Numbered from the stretch's first letter, positions 33,642 through 42,734 are shown. The stretch: 64,000 nt of DNA from Devosia sp. A16 (GCF_001402915.1 NZ_CP012945.1:1374001-1438000), one strand, 5' to 3'. The notes: generated by a model from the sequence alone, not told the origin. Numbers and translations: made by a program.

Positions 33642-33751
33642 CCGACCCCCACCCCTGTCCCCTCCCCGCAAGGGGGAGGGAGACCCTCACACCGGCATCT
33701 CAGTCTGCGTCTCCCTCCCCCTTGCGGGGAGGGATCAAGGGTGGGGGTCAG
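33642..33751. repeat. CTCCCC palindromic intergenic repeat (copy D)
   Basis: A close copy of the roughly 110-bp element, with GACCCCCACCCCTG at the left and GGGTGGGGGTCAG at the right. It sits between the convergent ROK regulator and FGGY kinase genes. Confidence 0.8.
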
Positions 33752-33772
33752 TCCGCACCGGCGCTGGCCTGG

Positions 33773-35170
33773 TTAGATCTGCGCCAGTTCCCGCAGCATC
33801 GTCGTCGCCCGCTCGAAGCGCCGCTGCTGCCGCGCGATCCGCTCGGCCCGCTGGTGCCGTGGCAGGTACGCCCTGCCGCGCGCTGCGGCGCCCATGGTGA
33901 GCCCCAACGCCTTGGCCGCCGCGCGCCAGGCGCCGAGGCTGGCCGCCAGCACCGGCTGCGCGGGGACTGTCACCTCGCGGCCCAGTATGTCGGCCATGAT
34001 CTGCGGCCAGAGCGCGCTCTGCGCCCCGCCCCCCACCAGGTAGACCGGCCCGGCCGCCCCCATGGCCCGCACATTGGCCGCAATGGCGAAGGCGACGCCT
34101 TCCAGCGCCGCGTAGTAGAGGGCCCCGGCGCCGTCGCTCGCCGTCACATTGGCGAAGCCGGCCCTCAGATCGAGATCGACGAACGGCGTGCGTTCGCCGT
34201 TGAGATAGGGCAGGAACAGCGCGCCGCCCGGTGATGCATCCGCCTCACCCGCCAGCCGCTCGGCGTCCTGGAGCGTCAATCCCAGCGTGTCGCGTGCCCA
34301 TTGCGCCGCTGCGCCCGCCGAGAAGATCGGCGCCACCTCGATCAGCCCGCCATGCAGCGGATGGGCCAGCCGGTAATAGGGCCGCGGCGTCCGCTCCGTC
34401 ACCTCGGTGACGCCGGCAACCCAACCGCTGGTGCCGAGATAGACGCTCACCTCGCCCGGCCGCTCCGCCCCGCTGCCGATGGTGGTCGCCGCCGCGTCGC
34501 CGCAGCCGTTGATCACCGGCAGGCCGGCCGGCAATCCCAGGGCGTGCGCCGCCTCGGCGATCAGCCCACCGAGCACCGTCTCTGCCGCAAGGATCGGCGG
34601 CAGCAACCCGCGGTCTACATCGAGCAGTTCCACCAGTTCACTCGACCAGTCGCGCGTGCCGATATCCATCAGCCCGGTGGTGCTGGCGCAACTCGGATCG
34701 GTCGCCGCGATGCCCGTCAGCCGGAGCGCCAGAAAATCCTTCGACCCCGGCAGCACCCACCTGGCGCCGACCGCGTCGAGCGCCTTGAGCTTGAATGCCG
34801 TCATCAGCGGCCGTGGCGCATTGCCGAGGATCGCCGTCGCATCTGCCGCCTCGAGCCGTTCCTCAGCTGCCTCGAACGCTTCCGTGCCGACCGGATCGGA
34901 GTAGAGCGACGCCTCTCGCACCGGCTGGCCGCTCGCATCGACCGCGATCAGGTTTTCCATCATCCCGGTGAGGCAAAGCGCGGTGACATTATCCAGCGGC
35001 AGCCGGCTTACCGCCTCCACCGTCGCCTGCCACCAGTCCTCCGGTGCCCGCCGATGCGGCGCGCCCGCGGCCCGATAGCCGGTATCGGCGGTCGCGATCA
35101 CCGTGCCGTCGGCGGCGAACACCGTCGCCTTCAGCGCCGAGCTGCCGCAATCGAGAACGAGGATGCTCAC
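33773..35170 (-). CDS. FGGY-family carbohydrate kinase
   Basis: A 465-aa sugar kinase of the xylulokinase/gluconokinase group. The N-terminal phosphate-1 motif is LVLDCGSSALKATVF. Others are LTGMMENLIAVDASG (substrate), GTSGWVAGV (phosphate 2), PYLNGERTPFVDLDLRAGF and VYLVGGGAQSALWPQIMADI (adenosine). It should phosphorylate the sugar brought in by the adjacent ABC importer. A GTG start is chosen because VSILVLDCGSS is the normal family beginning. The gene is 22 bases after the permease gene, completing the operon. Confidence 0.87.
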   Translation of the reverse strand: MSILVLDCGSSALKATVFAADGTVIATADTGYRAAGAPHRRAPEDWWQATVEAVSRLPLDNVTALCLTGMMENLIAVDASGQPVREASLYSDPVGTEAFEAAEERLEAADATAILGNAPRPLMTAFKLKALDAVGARWVLPGSKDFLALRLTGIAATDPSCASTTGLMDIGTRDWSSELVELLDVDRGLLPPILAAETVLGGLIAEAAHALGLPAGLPVINGCGDAAATTIGSGAERPGEVSVYLGTSGWVAGVTEVTERTPRPYYRLAHPLHGGLIEVAPIFSAGAAAQWARDTLGLTLQDAERLAGEADASPGGALFLPYLNGERTPFVDLDLRAGFANVTASDGAGALYYAALEGVAFAIAANVRAMGAAGPVYLVGGGAQSALWPQIMADILGREVTVPAQPVLAASLGAWRAAAKALGLTMGAAARGRAYLPRHQRAERIARQQRRFERATTMLRELAQI

Positions 35171-35192
35171 CTTGCCTGCCTCACGTTCCAGC

Positions 35193-36125
35193 CTATTTGG
35201 CCCGCCCCACGCGGCGCAGCAGCACCGCAACGAGGATGATCACGCCGGTCATGATCTTCTGCACGAACGGCTCGACCCCGACGATGGTCATGCCGTTGAC
35301 CATCACTCCGGTGATGGCGACGCCGAGCAGCGTTCCCGCCACGGTCGGCGCGCCGGTCGGCGAAGCCGTGGTGCCGATGAACACCGCCGCATAGGCCGGC
35401 AGGAGCAGCGGCTCGCCCATCGTGTGCTGCACGCTGCCCAGCCGCGACGCCAGCAACAGCCCGGCCAGCGCCGAGAGGCCGCCGGCGACGGCGAAGGTCA
35501 CGATCACATCGCGCACGATCGGCAGGCCGGCAAGCCGCGCCGCCTGCGCATTGCCGCCGATGGCGCGCAGCCGCCGCCCGAACTCGGTCTGCGTCAGGAC
35601 GAACGCCGCGACGCCGAGCACTGCGACGATCCAGAAGCCGAGCACCGGGATGCCGAACACATCGCCGCGTGCGAGGCTCTTGAAGCCGTCGGGCACCGAC
35701 TGGAACAGGCTCTGCCCGCCGCTGAGCCCGAAGGCAAAGCCGGAGAGGATAGTGCCAAGCGCCAGTGTCGCAACGAACGATGGAATGCCGAACCGCGCCA
35801 CCAGCACGCCATTGGCGGCGCCGCCGACGATCCCCACCAGGAGCGCCGCCGGCACCGCCAGCCACACATCATAGCCCTGCCCGAACAGCACGAAGCAGAT
35901 CACGGCGGCCAGCGAGGCCGAAAACCCGACCGACAGGTCGAATTCCGAGATGGTCATCACCAGCGTCGCGGCGGTGGCGACGATGGCGAGCGTCGCCATC
36001 TGCTGGACGAGGTTGAACACATTGGCCGGTGAAGCGAACGCCGCCGGCGCCGCGATCGAAAAGCCGACGCAGAGCAGCACGAAGGCGATCAGCGTGCCAA
36101 AGCGATTGAGATTGGTGCGGGTCAC
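35193..36125 (-). CDS. Ribose/xylose-type ABC permease (RbsC-like)
   Basis: A 310-aa inner-membrane permease of the carbohydrate-uptake type 2 family. Hydrophobic helices run throughout. The family signature region around VFIGTTASPTGAPTVAGTLLGVAITGVMVNG is present in the C-terminal half (written here in two parts: VFIGTTASPTGAPT and GTLLGVAITGVMVNG). It should form the transmembrane channel with the ATPase encoded just upstream, with which it overlaps by four bases (ATGA). N-terminal Arg/Lys-rich ends fit inside topology. Confidence 0.9.
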   Translation of the reverse strand: MTRTNLNRFGTLIAFVLLCVGFSIAAPAAFASPANVFNLVQQMATLAIVATAATLVMTISEFDLSVGFSASLAAVICFVLFGQGYDVWLAVPAALLVGIVGGAANGVLVARFGIPSFVATLALGTILSGFAFGLSGGQSLFQSVPDGFKSLARGDVFGIPVLGFWIVAVLGVAAFVLTQTEFGRRLRAIGGNAQAARLAGLPIVRDVIVTFAVAGGLSALAGLLLASRLGSVQHTMGEPLLLPAYAAVFIGTTASPTGAPTVAGTLLGVAITGVMVNGMTIVGVEPFVQKIMTGVIILVAVLLRRVGRAK

Positions 36126-37609
36126 GCCGCCTCCCGAGACTGCGCGGCCGCCGACAGCGCCTCGGCGCTCGCCTCCGCACGGGTGAAAACTCTGACGATG
36201 CCGCCCTGCCGGAACACCGCGATGCGGTCGCCCAGCTCCAGCGCCTCGTCCCGATCCGAGGTCGAAACCAGCACGGCATTGCCGTCGGCAGCGATGGCCC
36301 GGATGATGTCCTTGATGGTCGCCTTGGCCATTACGTCGACGCCCTCGGTCGGCTCGTCGAGCAGCATCACCCGCGAATGCCGGTTGGCCCAGCGGGAAAA
36401 GATCAGCTTCTGCTGGTTGCCGCCCGACAACGTCCGCGCCAGCTGTTTCGGATCGCGGTAGCTGAGCGATACGCGCTCCGCCGCCACGAGGAATTCCGCC
36501 CGCTCAGCGCCGGTGTCGGGGATGGGCAGCCTGCCCGCCCGGCGGTACCCGGAGAGCAGCGGCAATGTCTTGTTGAAGATCAGGTCCTCGTTGAGAAACA
36601 AGCCGCTGCGGTGGCGATCCGCCGGCACGCACGATACGCCCTGGGCAATCGCCTGCCGGGGCGTGCGCGGCGCATAGTCGGCGCCGAGGAGCCGCATCCG
36701 GCCGCTCCACGGGATCGCACCCCAGATCGCGTTGAGCAGGCTGGAGCGTCCCGACCCGGCGAGCCCATAAAGCGCGATCACCTCGCCGGCATGCACGGCG
36801 AGTTGCGCCGGCCGGGTCAGGTCGCCGGCCACCACGCCGTCGATCTCGATCACCTTGGGCGCGCTGGTATCGGTCTGTCGCGTCGATCGCTCCGCGGTGC
36901 TGCCGCCCATTGCCGCGATCATCGCTTCCGGCGTCACCTCGCCTCGGCTCAGTTGCGCCACCAGCCTGCCGTCGCGGATCACCACGGCGCGGTCGCAGAA
37001 CTCGGCGATCTCGTCGAGCCGGTGGCTGACGAGGATGATCGAAGTCCCCCGCTCGCGCGTCCGCCGCAGCACTTGGTAGAAGCGCTCGGCGTCCTCTGCA
37101 GGCAGCGCTGCCGTCGGCTCGTCGAGGATCAGCAGCCGGCCTTTGTCGGCGACGGCGCGCAGCAACCGCACGAACTGCCGTTCGGCCGGCGGCAGGAACA
37201 TCACCGGCAGGCCGAGATCGAGCTCCGGCGCGATATCGGCCGCCACCTCGGCGATCGCCGCACGCATCGCCTTGCGGTCGATCCGCCCGAGCCGGCGCGG
37301 ATAGACGCGGCCGAGATAGCAGTTTTCGACCGTATCGAAGCCCGGCACCAGCGGCGCATCCTGGTGGATCACCCGGATGCCCGCCGCATAGGCCTCATGC
37401 GCCGAATGGAACGCGACCGGTTTGCCGTCGATGCGGATCTCACCGGCATCCGGACGATCGGCGCCGGCGATGATCTTGATCAGTGTGGATTTGCCGGCGC
37501 CGTTCGGCCCGACGAGCCCGAGCACCTCGCCCTCGGCAAGGGCGAGGCTCACGTCGTCGAGCGCATGGGTCGCGCCAAAGCGCCGGCTGATCCCGGAGAG
37601 GTCGAGCAA
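36122..37609 (-). CDS. Sugar ABC transporter ATPase with two nucleotide-binding domains (RbsA/MglA-like)
   Basis: A 495-aa fused dual ATPase that powers sugar uptake. The first domain has Walker A GPNGAGKST, DEPTAALPA and a weakly conserved signature. The second has the degenerate Walker A GLAGSGRSS, the signature LSGGNQQKL and DEPTEGVDVM. The architecture matches RbsA, MglA and XylG. It overlaps the permease by four bases and starts two bases after the binding-protein stop, so the importer genes are tightly coupled. Confidence 0.93.
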   Translation of the reverse strand: MLDLSGISRRFGATHALDDVSLALAEGEVLGLVGPNGAGKSTLIKIIAGADRPDAGEIRIDGKPVAFHSAHEAYAAGIRVIHQDAPLVPGFDTVENCYLGRVYPRRLGRIDRKAMRAAIAEVAADIAPELDLGLPVMFLPPAERQFVRLLRAVADKGRLLILDEPTAALPAEDAERFYQVLRRTRERGTSIILVSHRLDEIAEFCDRAVVIRDGRLVAQLSRGEVTPEAMIAAMGGSTAERSTRQTDTSAPKVIEIDGVVAGDLTRPAQLAVHAGEVIALYGLAGSGRSSLLNAIWGAIPWSGRMRLLGADYAPRTPRQAIAQGVSCVPADRHRSGLFLNEDLIFNKTLPLLSGYRRAGRLPIPDTGAERAEFLVAAERVSLSYRDPKQLARTLSGGNQQKLIFSRWANRHSRVMLLDEPTEGVDVMAKATIKDIIRAIAADGNAVLVSTSDRDEALELGDRIAVFRQGGIVRVFTRAEASAEALSAAAQSREAA

Positions 37610-37611
37610 TG

Positions 37612-38541
37612 TCAGGGACAGCTGACGCCGAGGCTCTCGCGGGTGATCAGTTCCACCGGCGCATAGAGCTCGTCGGCCTTGGCCGTGCCGCCGGCGAGGA
37701 TGGTATTGAGCTCACCAGCCGCGATATTGGCCATCTCGCCGAAGCCCTGACGGACCGTGCCGATATAGGCGCTGCACGCCTTGATCAGGTCGATCGCCTG
37801 CGGGTTGCCGTCGATGCCGGCAATGACGATGCCCTTGCGACCCGCCGCTTCGATGGCGAGGTTGGCGCCGATCCCCGGCTCGTCCCAGGCCGCCCACACC
37901 GCGTTGATAGCGCCATCGCCCGGGTTGGCGAGGAGCATTGCGTCCATGGCGGCGCGGCTGTCGTCCACCTGGCCCGGCACCGCCACATAGTGGTCGGCCA
38001 CCTGCTTGATCTCCGGATTGGCCTTCAGCGCCGCATCGAGCGCCAGTTCGCGCTGGTGCACGCCCGGATGCGCCGAGTAGAAGAAGCGCACGATATTGCC
38101 CTTGTTGCCGATCTGATCGAACAGGAACTTGGTCATCGTCTCGCCGAGCACGTAGTTGTCCGAGGTGACGTTGAGGACGGTCGAGGCGTTCTTGGCGCCG
38201 TCGATGGTGACGACCGGCACGCCCGCCGCCTTGGCCTTGTCGACCTGGTCCTGGATCTGTGCCGGGTCGACCGACACCAGCACGATCGCCTTGGCGCCGC
38301 TGGTGGTGGCGTCCTCGACGCGGCTGGCGAAAGCCGCCATGTCGCCGGCGGTGTCCACCACGTCGACCGTCCACTGGTACTCGGTCGCCTTGGCCTTGAA
38401 CGCTTCGATCATCTCGCCCGTCGCGATCGCCGCCAGGAACGGGGTGATCACCGACACCTTCTCGCCGGCGGCAAGTGCCCCCTGGGAAACGCCGAGCGCC
38501 AGGATGGACGCGAGCCCGAGGGCTGCGATGGATTTGTGCAT
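37612..38541 (-). CDS. Periplasmic sugar-binding protein (ribose/galactose type)
   Basis: A 309-aa RbsB-like receptor. It has a signal peptide (ALGLASILALGVSQGALAAG, about residues 6-25). The two-lobed fold is shown by EKVSVITPFLAAIATGEMIE, VVDTAGDMAAFASRVEDATT, GAKAIVLVSVDPAQIQDQVD, GVPVVTIDG and IVIAGIDGNPQAIDLIKA. The ligand is a mono- or disaccharide or inositol-like compound, not identifiable. A longer in-frame extension upstream runs through the Gfo/Idh gene in another frame and is rejected. GGAGGACAATCC precedes the ATG. Confidence 0.92.
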   Translation of the reverse strand: MHKSIAALGLASILALGVSQGALAAGEKVSVITPFLAAIATGEMIEAFKAKATEYQWTVDVVDTAGDMAAFASRVEDATTSGAKAIVLVSVDPAQIQDQVDKAKAAGVPVVTIDGAKNASTVLNVTSDNYVLGETMTKFLFDQIGNKGNIVRFFYSAHPGVHQRELALDAALKANPEIKQVADHYVAVPGQVDDSRAAMDAMLLANPGDGAINAVWAAWDEPGIGANLAIEAAGRKGIVIAGIDGNPQAIDLIKACSAYIGTVRQGFGEMANIAAGELNTILAGGTAKADELYAPVELITRESLGVSCP

Positions 38542-38618
38542 GGGATTGTCCTCCGAGAATTTCGCGCGAACATATCGGCGCCGCTTGAGGCCGCAAAGCC
38601 CTTCCAACGGAGAATCCG

Positions 38619-39770
38619 TCAGCTGAGCCCGTAGCTGTCGAACTGCCGCCAGGTCTCGGTGAGCTCGATCACCTGCCGGCTGGCCCGTGCCTCGTCGATC
38701 TTGATCGCCGTCATCCCTGCCACCAGTCCGTCGATGATGGAGACCGGCAGCGGCGCACCGTCGGTGAGATGGGCGAAGATATCGGCGACCATCTGCTCGT
38801 CGGCGCCGTAGTGAACCGAAGTGCCCTTGGTCTCGTAGCGCTTGTCGACCCGTCGCTCGCCGGTGCGCGCATCGTGCATGCGGTAGAAATTGCGCACGAA
38901 ATCGCCCTCGGCCATGCCGTGCGTGCCGATGACGGTGAAATGCCGATACTCGTCCGGCACGTTCAGGTTGGTGTGGAAGCAGAGGTTCTCGCCGCCCGAA
39001 TATTCCACCAGCGCCGTCTGGTAGTCGATGATGTCGCCATCGCCATCCCAGACCCGGTTGTCGCTCTGCCAGCCGCCGGGCTTCCTGAAATACACATCGA
39101 GATCGTTGATCCCGGCCTTGGTCGGCATGTTCTCGGGCACGAACGTCTTCCGCCCGCCAAAGCTCGCCACCCGTATCGGCCGGTTGCCCACCAGCCCCTG
39201 GTAGAGATCGATGTCGTGGCAGCATTTTTCGAGGATGAAGCCACCCGAATAGCCGGTGCGCCGGCGCCAGTCGCGCATGAAGAAGGCGCCGTGATAGGGC
39301 GCGATGTGCTCGCTGGCTTCGATCGAGGTGATCTTGCCCAGCGCACCCGAGCGATAGCTCTTGACCAGATCGCGATAGAGCGGCGCATAGCGCAGCACCA
39401 GCCCGATCATCACGTTGTCGGCGCCGCCACTCTGCTTGAGCAGTTCGAGCAGCGCATAAGTGTCGGCCTCGCTGGTCACCACCGGCTTTTCGGTGAACAC
39501 CTTCAGCCCCGCATCGAGCCCGATCCGGATGTGCCCCAGGTGCATGTGGTTGGGCGACCCTACCATCAGCAGGTCGAGTTTTTCCGCCTTGAGCAAAGCC
39601 TCGGGGGTCTCGTAGGCCGGCCCCGCGTCGATTCCGGCTCCGGTCAGCTCGGGCATGCCATATGGCGTCGGATCGACATAGCCCACCAACGTCGCGCCCG
39701 GCACCTGCTGCACGGCGATCCGCGCGAGGTATGCGACCCGGGCGCCGAGCCCGACAATTCCGATCTTCAC
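38619..39770 (-). CDS. Gfo/Idh/MocA-family oxidoreductase
   Basis: A 383-aa NAD(P)-dependent dehydrogenase. The Rossmann start is KIGIVGLGARVAYLARIA. EKPVVTSEAD carries the EKP cofactor/active-site Lys. The C-terminal domain has GGFILEKCCHDIDLYQGLVG with the catalytic His and Asp (CHDID). It probably oxidises the imported sugar or polyol. A GTG start is chosen: GAGGAGAG lies 10 bases upstream and the Rossmann fold begins at once. It is first in the operon, followed by the ABC importer. Confidence 0.88.
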   Translation of the reverse strand: MKIGIVGLGARVAYLARIAVQQVPGATLVGYVDPTPYGMPELTGAGIDAGPAYETPEALLKAEKLDLLMVGSPNHMHLGHIRIGLDAGLKVFTEKPVVTSEADTYALLELLKQSGGADNVMIGLVLRYAPLYRDLVKSYRSGALGKITSIEASEHIAPYHGAFFMRDWRRRTGYSGGFILEKCCHDIDLYQGLVGNRPIRVASFGGRKTFVPENMPTKAGINDLDVYFRKPGGWQSDNRVWDGDGDIIDYQTALVEYSGGENLCFHTNLNVPDEYRHFTVIGTHGMAEGDFVRNFYRMHDARTGERRVDKRYETKGTSVHYGADEQMVADIFAHLTDGAPLPVSIIDGLVAGMTAIKIDEARASRQVIELTETWRQFDSYGLS

Positions 39771-39896
39771 GTCAAATCTCTCCTCGAGGCGGCGCAAACT
39801 AGGCAATCGCCGCCCGGTTGAGAAGTCACCTGCAGGCCAATCGGGCGGCTGAACGCGGATCCTGTCGAGAGAATAATCATCTCCGCCGCAAACAAC

Positions 39897-39913
39897 GTTC
39901 CATATAGCGGAAC
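39897..39913. promoter_or_regulatory. IclR-type dyad 1
   Basis: GTTCC-ATATAGC-GGAAC: a perfect 5-bp dyad with a 7-base AT-rich centre, 127 bases before the Gfo/Idh start and 234 bases before the peptide-binding-protein start. IclR-family regulators commonly bind TTCC-N7-GGAA sites. Confidence 0.55.
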
Positions 39914-40007
39914 GCAAATCAGCGGCCCAACATTAATTTCGCGCTCGTTTTGCCGCCGAAACGGGAAGCTACTTGCCATACGCACATATCCTATGCAGAC
40001 TATCGGC

Positions 40008-40026
40008 ATGCAAAAAGAGTTTGCAT
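40008..40026. promoter_or_regulatory. Inverted repeat ATGCAAA / TTTGCAT
   Basis: ATGCAAA (40008-40014), AAGAG and TTTGCAT (40020-40026) form a perfect 7-bp dyad. It overlaps the left end of the second IclR-type dyad and may be a second regulator site or an upstream promoter element of the peptide importer operon. Confidence 0.4.
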
Positions 40027-40041
40027 TCCACATCATGGAAT
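40025..40041. promoter_or_regulatory. IclR-type dyad 2
   Basis: ATTCC-ACATCAT-GGAAT: a perfect 5-bp dyad with the same 7-base spacing as dyad 1, 105 bases before the peptide-binding-protein start. It shares the TTCC-N7-GGAA core with sites before the MlrC-like genes. Confidence 0.55.
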
Positions 40042-40146
40042 ACGCGGCAGCATCAGGCGCGGTGCACTGCTGGCTGCAGAGGGGGTCGGATGTGGAGGGG
40101 CCGCGCACCGCGCACGTTCAGGGACAATCGGAAGGGACAATTCAAC

Positions 40147-41670
40147 ATGCAGTCTAAGGGAAAGTTCGGCCAGCGCCTCGGCGCCATTGCCGCGGCTGCC
40201 ATCATGCTGGCGGCCTTTGGCGGCGCCGAAGCCATGGCCGCTTCGCCGCGCGCCGCCGAGAACAAGGTGGTGCTGATCGCCCGCCAGGATCCGGGCACGC
40301 TCGACTATGTCACCAGCGGCCTCACGGCGCTGCGCCTGTGGATTCCAGCCAACGTGGTCGAGCCGCTGGTCTACTTCAACAAGGACGGCTCGGTTGAGCC
40401 CGGCGTCGCCGAGTCCTGGACCATCAGCGACGACAAGCTGACCTACGAGTTCAAGATCCGTAAGACCAACTTCTCCGACGGCACGCCGGTGACGGTCGAG
40501 GACGTGATCTACTCGCTCAACACCATGAAGGCCTCGCCGGTCGTCAATAACTCGTCGGCCTATAATGCCGTCACCGCGATCGAGAAGGTCGACGACTCCA
40601 CCGTCAAGGTGACGCTGTCACAGCCGAGCCAGAACTTCTGGCGGGGCATGGGCTCCGTCGCCGGCCTGATCCAGCCCGAGCACGCCGCCGGCAGCATCGC
40701 CACCAACCCGATCGGCACCGGCCCCTACGTGCTGAAGTCGTACACCACCAACTCGACCTTCGAGTTCGAAGCCAACCCCAACTACTGGGGCACCAAGCCG
40801 GCCATCACCGCCGCCACCGTACGCATCGTGACCGACGGCACCGCCGGCCTCAATGCGCTCGAAGCCGGTGAAGTCGACGCCGTCCCGGTGATCACCATTG
40901 ACCTCTGGGAACAGCTGACCAAGCGTGAGCTCGACAAGAAGTTCACCCTCGTCACCTATCCGCAGATCGGCGAGCCGACCTATGCGGTGTTCAACCAGAA
41001 GCTCGACCCGGAACTGCGCCAGGCGCTGGCCGAGACGCTCGACCGCCAGTCCTACAACGACGCCTTCGGCGCCGCCTGGGGTGCCGAGAACACCTGCACC
41101 TTCGCCCTGCCCAACCAGCCCTGGTACTCGCCGGAGAGCGCCGACAGCTGCCCGTACCCGTACAACTACGAAGACGCGATGGCGAAGGCCGCCAAGTGGG
41201 CCTCCACCCCGCTGGAATACGCTTCGCTGAGCGACGTGCCTGACCTGTCACTGCCGGCCGACATCATGATCCCGGCCATGCAGGGCGCCGGCTTCAACGT
41301 CACCCGTAACGCCATCGACCTCGCGCGCTACAGCCAGCTGATCTTCCAGGGCCGTCCGCCGCAGTTCGACATCACCGTGATGTCGGGCGACGCCGAGCCG
41401 ACCCAGTGGGCCTGCCCGAGCCCCGACAAGGCCGGCTGGAGCACCTATTGCAGCGCCGAATACACCAAGGCGCTGAGCGACGCCGATGCTGCGCCGTCCG
41501 ACGAGGAATACCTCGCCAAGATGAAGGAGGCGGCCGACATCCTGCGCAAGGACGCCGTCATCGTGCCGCTGATCGCCAAGAAGGGCGTCGGCCTGTTCGA
41601 TGCCGAACTCAAGGGCTTCCTCGAGCCGCGCGTCCTCGTCGCGATCGAGATCGGCAAGCTGCACTGGTAA
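40147..41670 (+). CDS. Peptide/nickel-type ABC transporter substrate-binding protein (family 5)
   Basis: A 507-aa periplasmic receptor of the DppA/OppA class. After a signal peptide (about 1-32, AIMLAAFGGAEAMAAS) come QDPGTLDYVTSGL, LVYFNKDGSVEPGVAESWTI, TYEFKIRKTNFSDGTPVTVE and the lobe segment ATNPIGTGPYVLKSYTTNS. The ligand could be a di- or oligopeptide, an opine or another amino-acid-derived compound. The start at 40147 gives a normal signal peptide. It is first of an eight-gene operon, with two IclR-type dyads and an ATGCAAA repeat upstream. Confidence 0.9.
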   Translation: MQSKGKFGQRLGAIAAAAIMLAAFGGAEAMAASPRAAENKVVLIARQDPGTLDYVTSGLTALRLWIPANVVEPLVYFNKDGSVEPGVAESWTISDDKLTYEFKIRKTNFSDGTPVTVEDVIYSLNTMKASPVVNNSSAYNAVTAIEKVDDSTVKVTLSQPSQNFWRGMGSVAGLIQPEHAAGSIATNPIGTGPYVLKSYTTNSTFEFEANPNYWGTKPAITAATVRIVTDGTAGLNALEAGEVDAVPVITIDLWEQLTKRELDKKFTLVTYPQIGEPTYAVFNQKLDPELRQALAETLDRQSYNDAFGAAWGAENTCTFALPNQPWYSPESADSCPYPYNYEDAMAKAAKWASTPLEYASLSDVPDLSLPADIMIPAMQGAGFNVTRNAIDLARYSQLIFQGRPPQFDITVMSGDAEPTQWACPSPDKAGWSTYCSAEYTKALSDADAAPSDEEYLAKMKEAADILRKDAVIVPLIAKKGVGLFDAELKGFLEPRVLVAIEIGKLHW

Positions 41671-41689
41671 GTGTAGCTTGATCCAATCC

Positions 41690-41720
41690 GCGAGCCGCCG
41701 GCCCCGCGCCGGCGGCTCGC
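41690..41720 (+). other. Strong hairpin between receptor and permease genes
   Basis: GCGAGCCGCCGGC (41690-41702) and GCCGGCGGCTCGC (41708-41720) form a 13-bp GC stem with a five-base loop. No T-run follows, so it is not a standard terminator. Such hairpins usually protect the upstream message and raise receptor expression over the membrane parts. Confidence 0.8.
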
Positions 41721-41770
41721 ACCGGGTTTCTGCGACCCCGAACGGGTCGCTTCGTCAAGGGTTGAGCTGA

Positions 41771-42718
41771 ATGGCAATTTACGCGCTGCGCAAACTGGCG
41801 TTTTTCCTGGGCGCCGTCTTCGTTGCCTCGCTGGCCATCTTCATTCTCATTCGCGCCGCCGGTGGCAACGTCGCCGCCATCGTTCTGGGCAAGGATGCCA
41901 CCGCCGAGGCGATCAACGCCCTGGCGCACGCCTATGGCCTCGATCAGCCGCTGCCGGTCCAGTATTTCAACTGGATCACCAACATGCTGCACGGCGATCT
42001 CGGCCAATCCTTCCGCACCAAGGAAAGCGTCGCCGACCTCGTCACCGCGCGGCTTTCCGTCTCCGTGCCACTGGCCCTCTCCGGCCTGCTGCTCGGCCTC
42101 ATCATCGCCATCCCGGTCGGCACCTACGCCGCGCGCAATGTCGGCAAACCATCGGGCGCCGTGCTGGCGCTGATCAGCCAGATCGGCATCGCCGTGCCGG
42201 TGTTCTGGGCCGGCATCCTGTTGTCGGTGCTGTTCGGGGTGAAGCTCGGCTGGCTGCCCACCGGCGGCTGGGTCGACTGGCGCGAAAGCCCGATCGGCGC
42301 CATCCGCTCCTTGGTGCTGCCGGTGCTGTCGCTCGGCCTGATCATGGCCGCCGTGCTGATCCGCTATGTGCGCTCCGCCGTGCTCGACGTCATGAACCAG
42401 GACTATGTGCGCACCGCGCGCGCCGTCGGCATGACCCGCACTCAGGCGTTGCTGCAGGTGGGCCTGCGCAACGCCGCGCTCCCCATCGTCACCATTGTCG
42501 GGTTGCAGATCGCCGAACTGATCGGCGGCACCGTGATCATCGAGATGGTGTTCTCGCTGCCGGGCCTGAGCCGCATGATCCTCGCCAACGTCGCCGCGCG
42601 CGAGGTGATCGTGGTGCAGTCGACCGTCATGCTGATCATCATCTTCGTCATCTTCGTCAATTTCGTCGTCGACCTGCTCTACGGCGTGCTCGATCCGCGC
42701 GTCCGGAACGCAGCGTAA
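41771..42718 (+). CDS. ABC transporter permease (DppB type)
   Basis: A 315-aa inner-membrane permease, the first of two in the importer. Six helices are expected. The N-terminus is IYALRKLAFFLGAVFVASLA with FILIRAAGGNVAAI. The binding-protein-dependent permease EAA-type loop reads DYVRTARAVGMTRTQALLQV, and the C-terminus has VNFVVDLLYGVLDPRVR (the DPR end typical of DppB). The gap to the receptor gene contains the hairpin. Confidence 0.92.
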   Translation: MAIYALRKLAFFLGAVFVASLAIFILIRAAGGNVAAIVLGKDATAEAINALAHAYGLDQPLPVQYFNWITNMLHGDLGQSFRTKESVADLVTARLSVSVPLALSGLLLGLIIAIPVGTYAARNVGKPSGAVLALISQIGIAVPVFWAGILLSVLFGVKLGWLPTGGWVDWRESPIGAIRSLVLPVLSLGLIMAAVLIRYVRSAVLDVMNQDYVRTARAVGMTRTQALLQVGLRNAALPIVTIVGLQIAELIGGTVIIEMVFSLPGLSRMILANVAAREVIVVQSTVMLIIIFVIFVNFVVDLLYGVLDPRVRNAA

Positions 42719-42734
42719 GAGGGGAGGCAGCCGC

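Larger units (their letters stand above)
39771..40146. other. Divergent control region of the sugar and peptide operons
   Basis: No gene is seen in these 376 bases between two divergent operons. They hold two IclR-type dyads (39897-39913, 40025-40041) and an ATGCAAA / TTTGCAT inverted repeat (40008-40026). The two operons probably have separate promoters here. Confidence 0.7.

Noticed and set aside
37612-39225. 537-codon frame fusing an upstream part to the sugar-binding protein
   Set aside because: The upstream part is a shadow of the Gfo/Idh gene. The binding protein has its own signal peptide and ribosome site at 38541.
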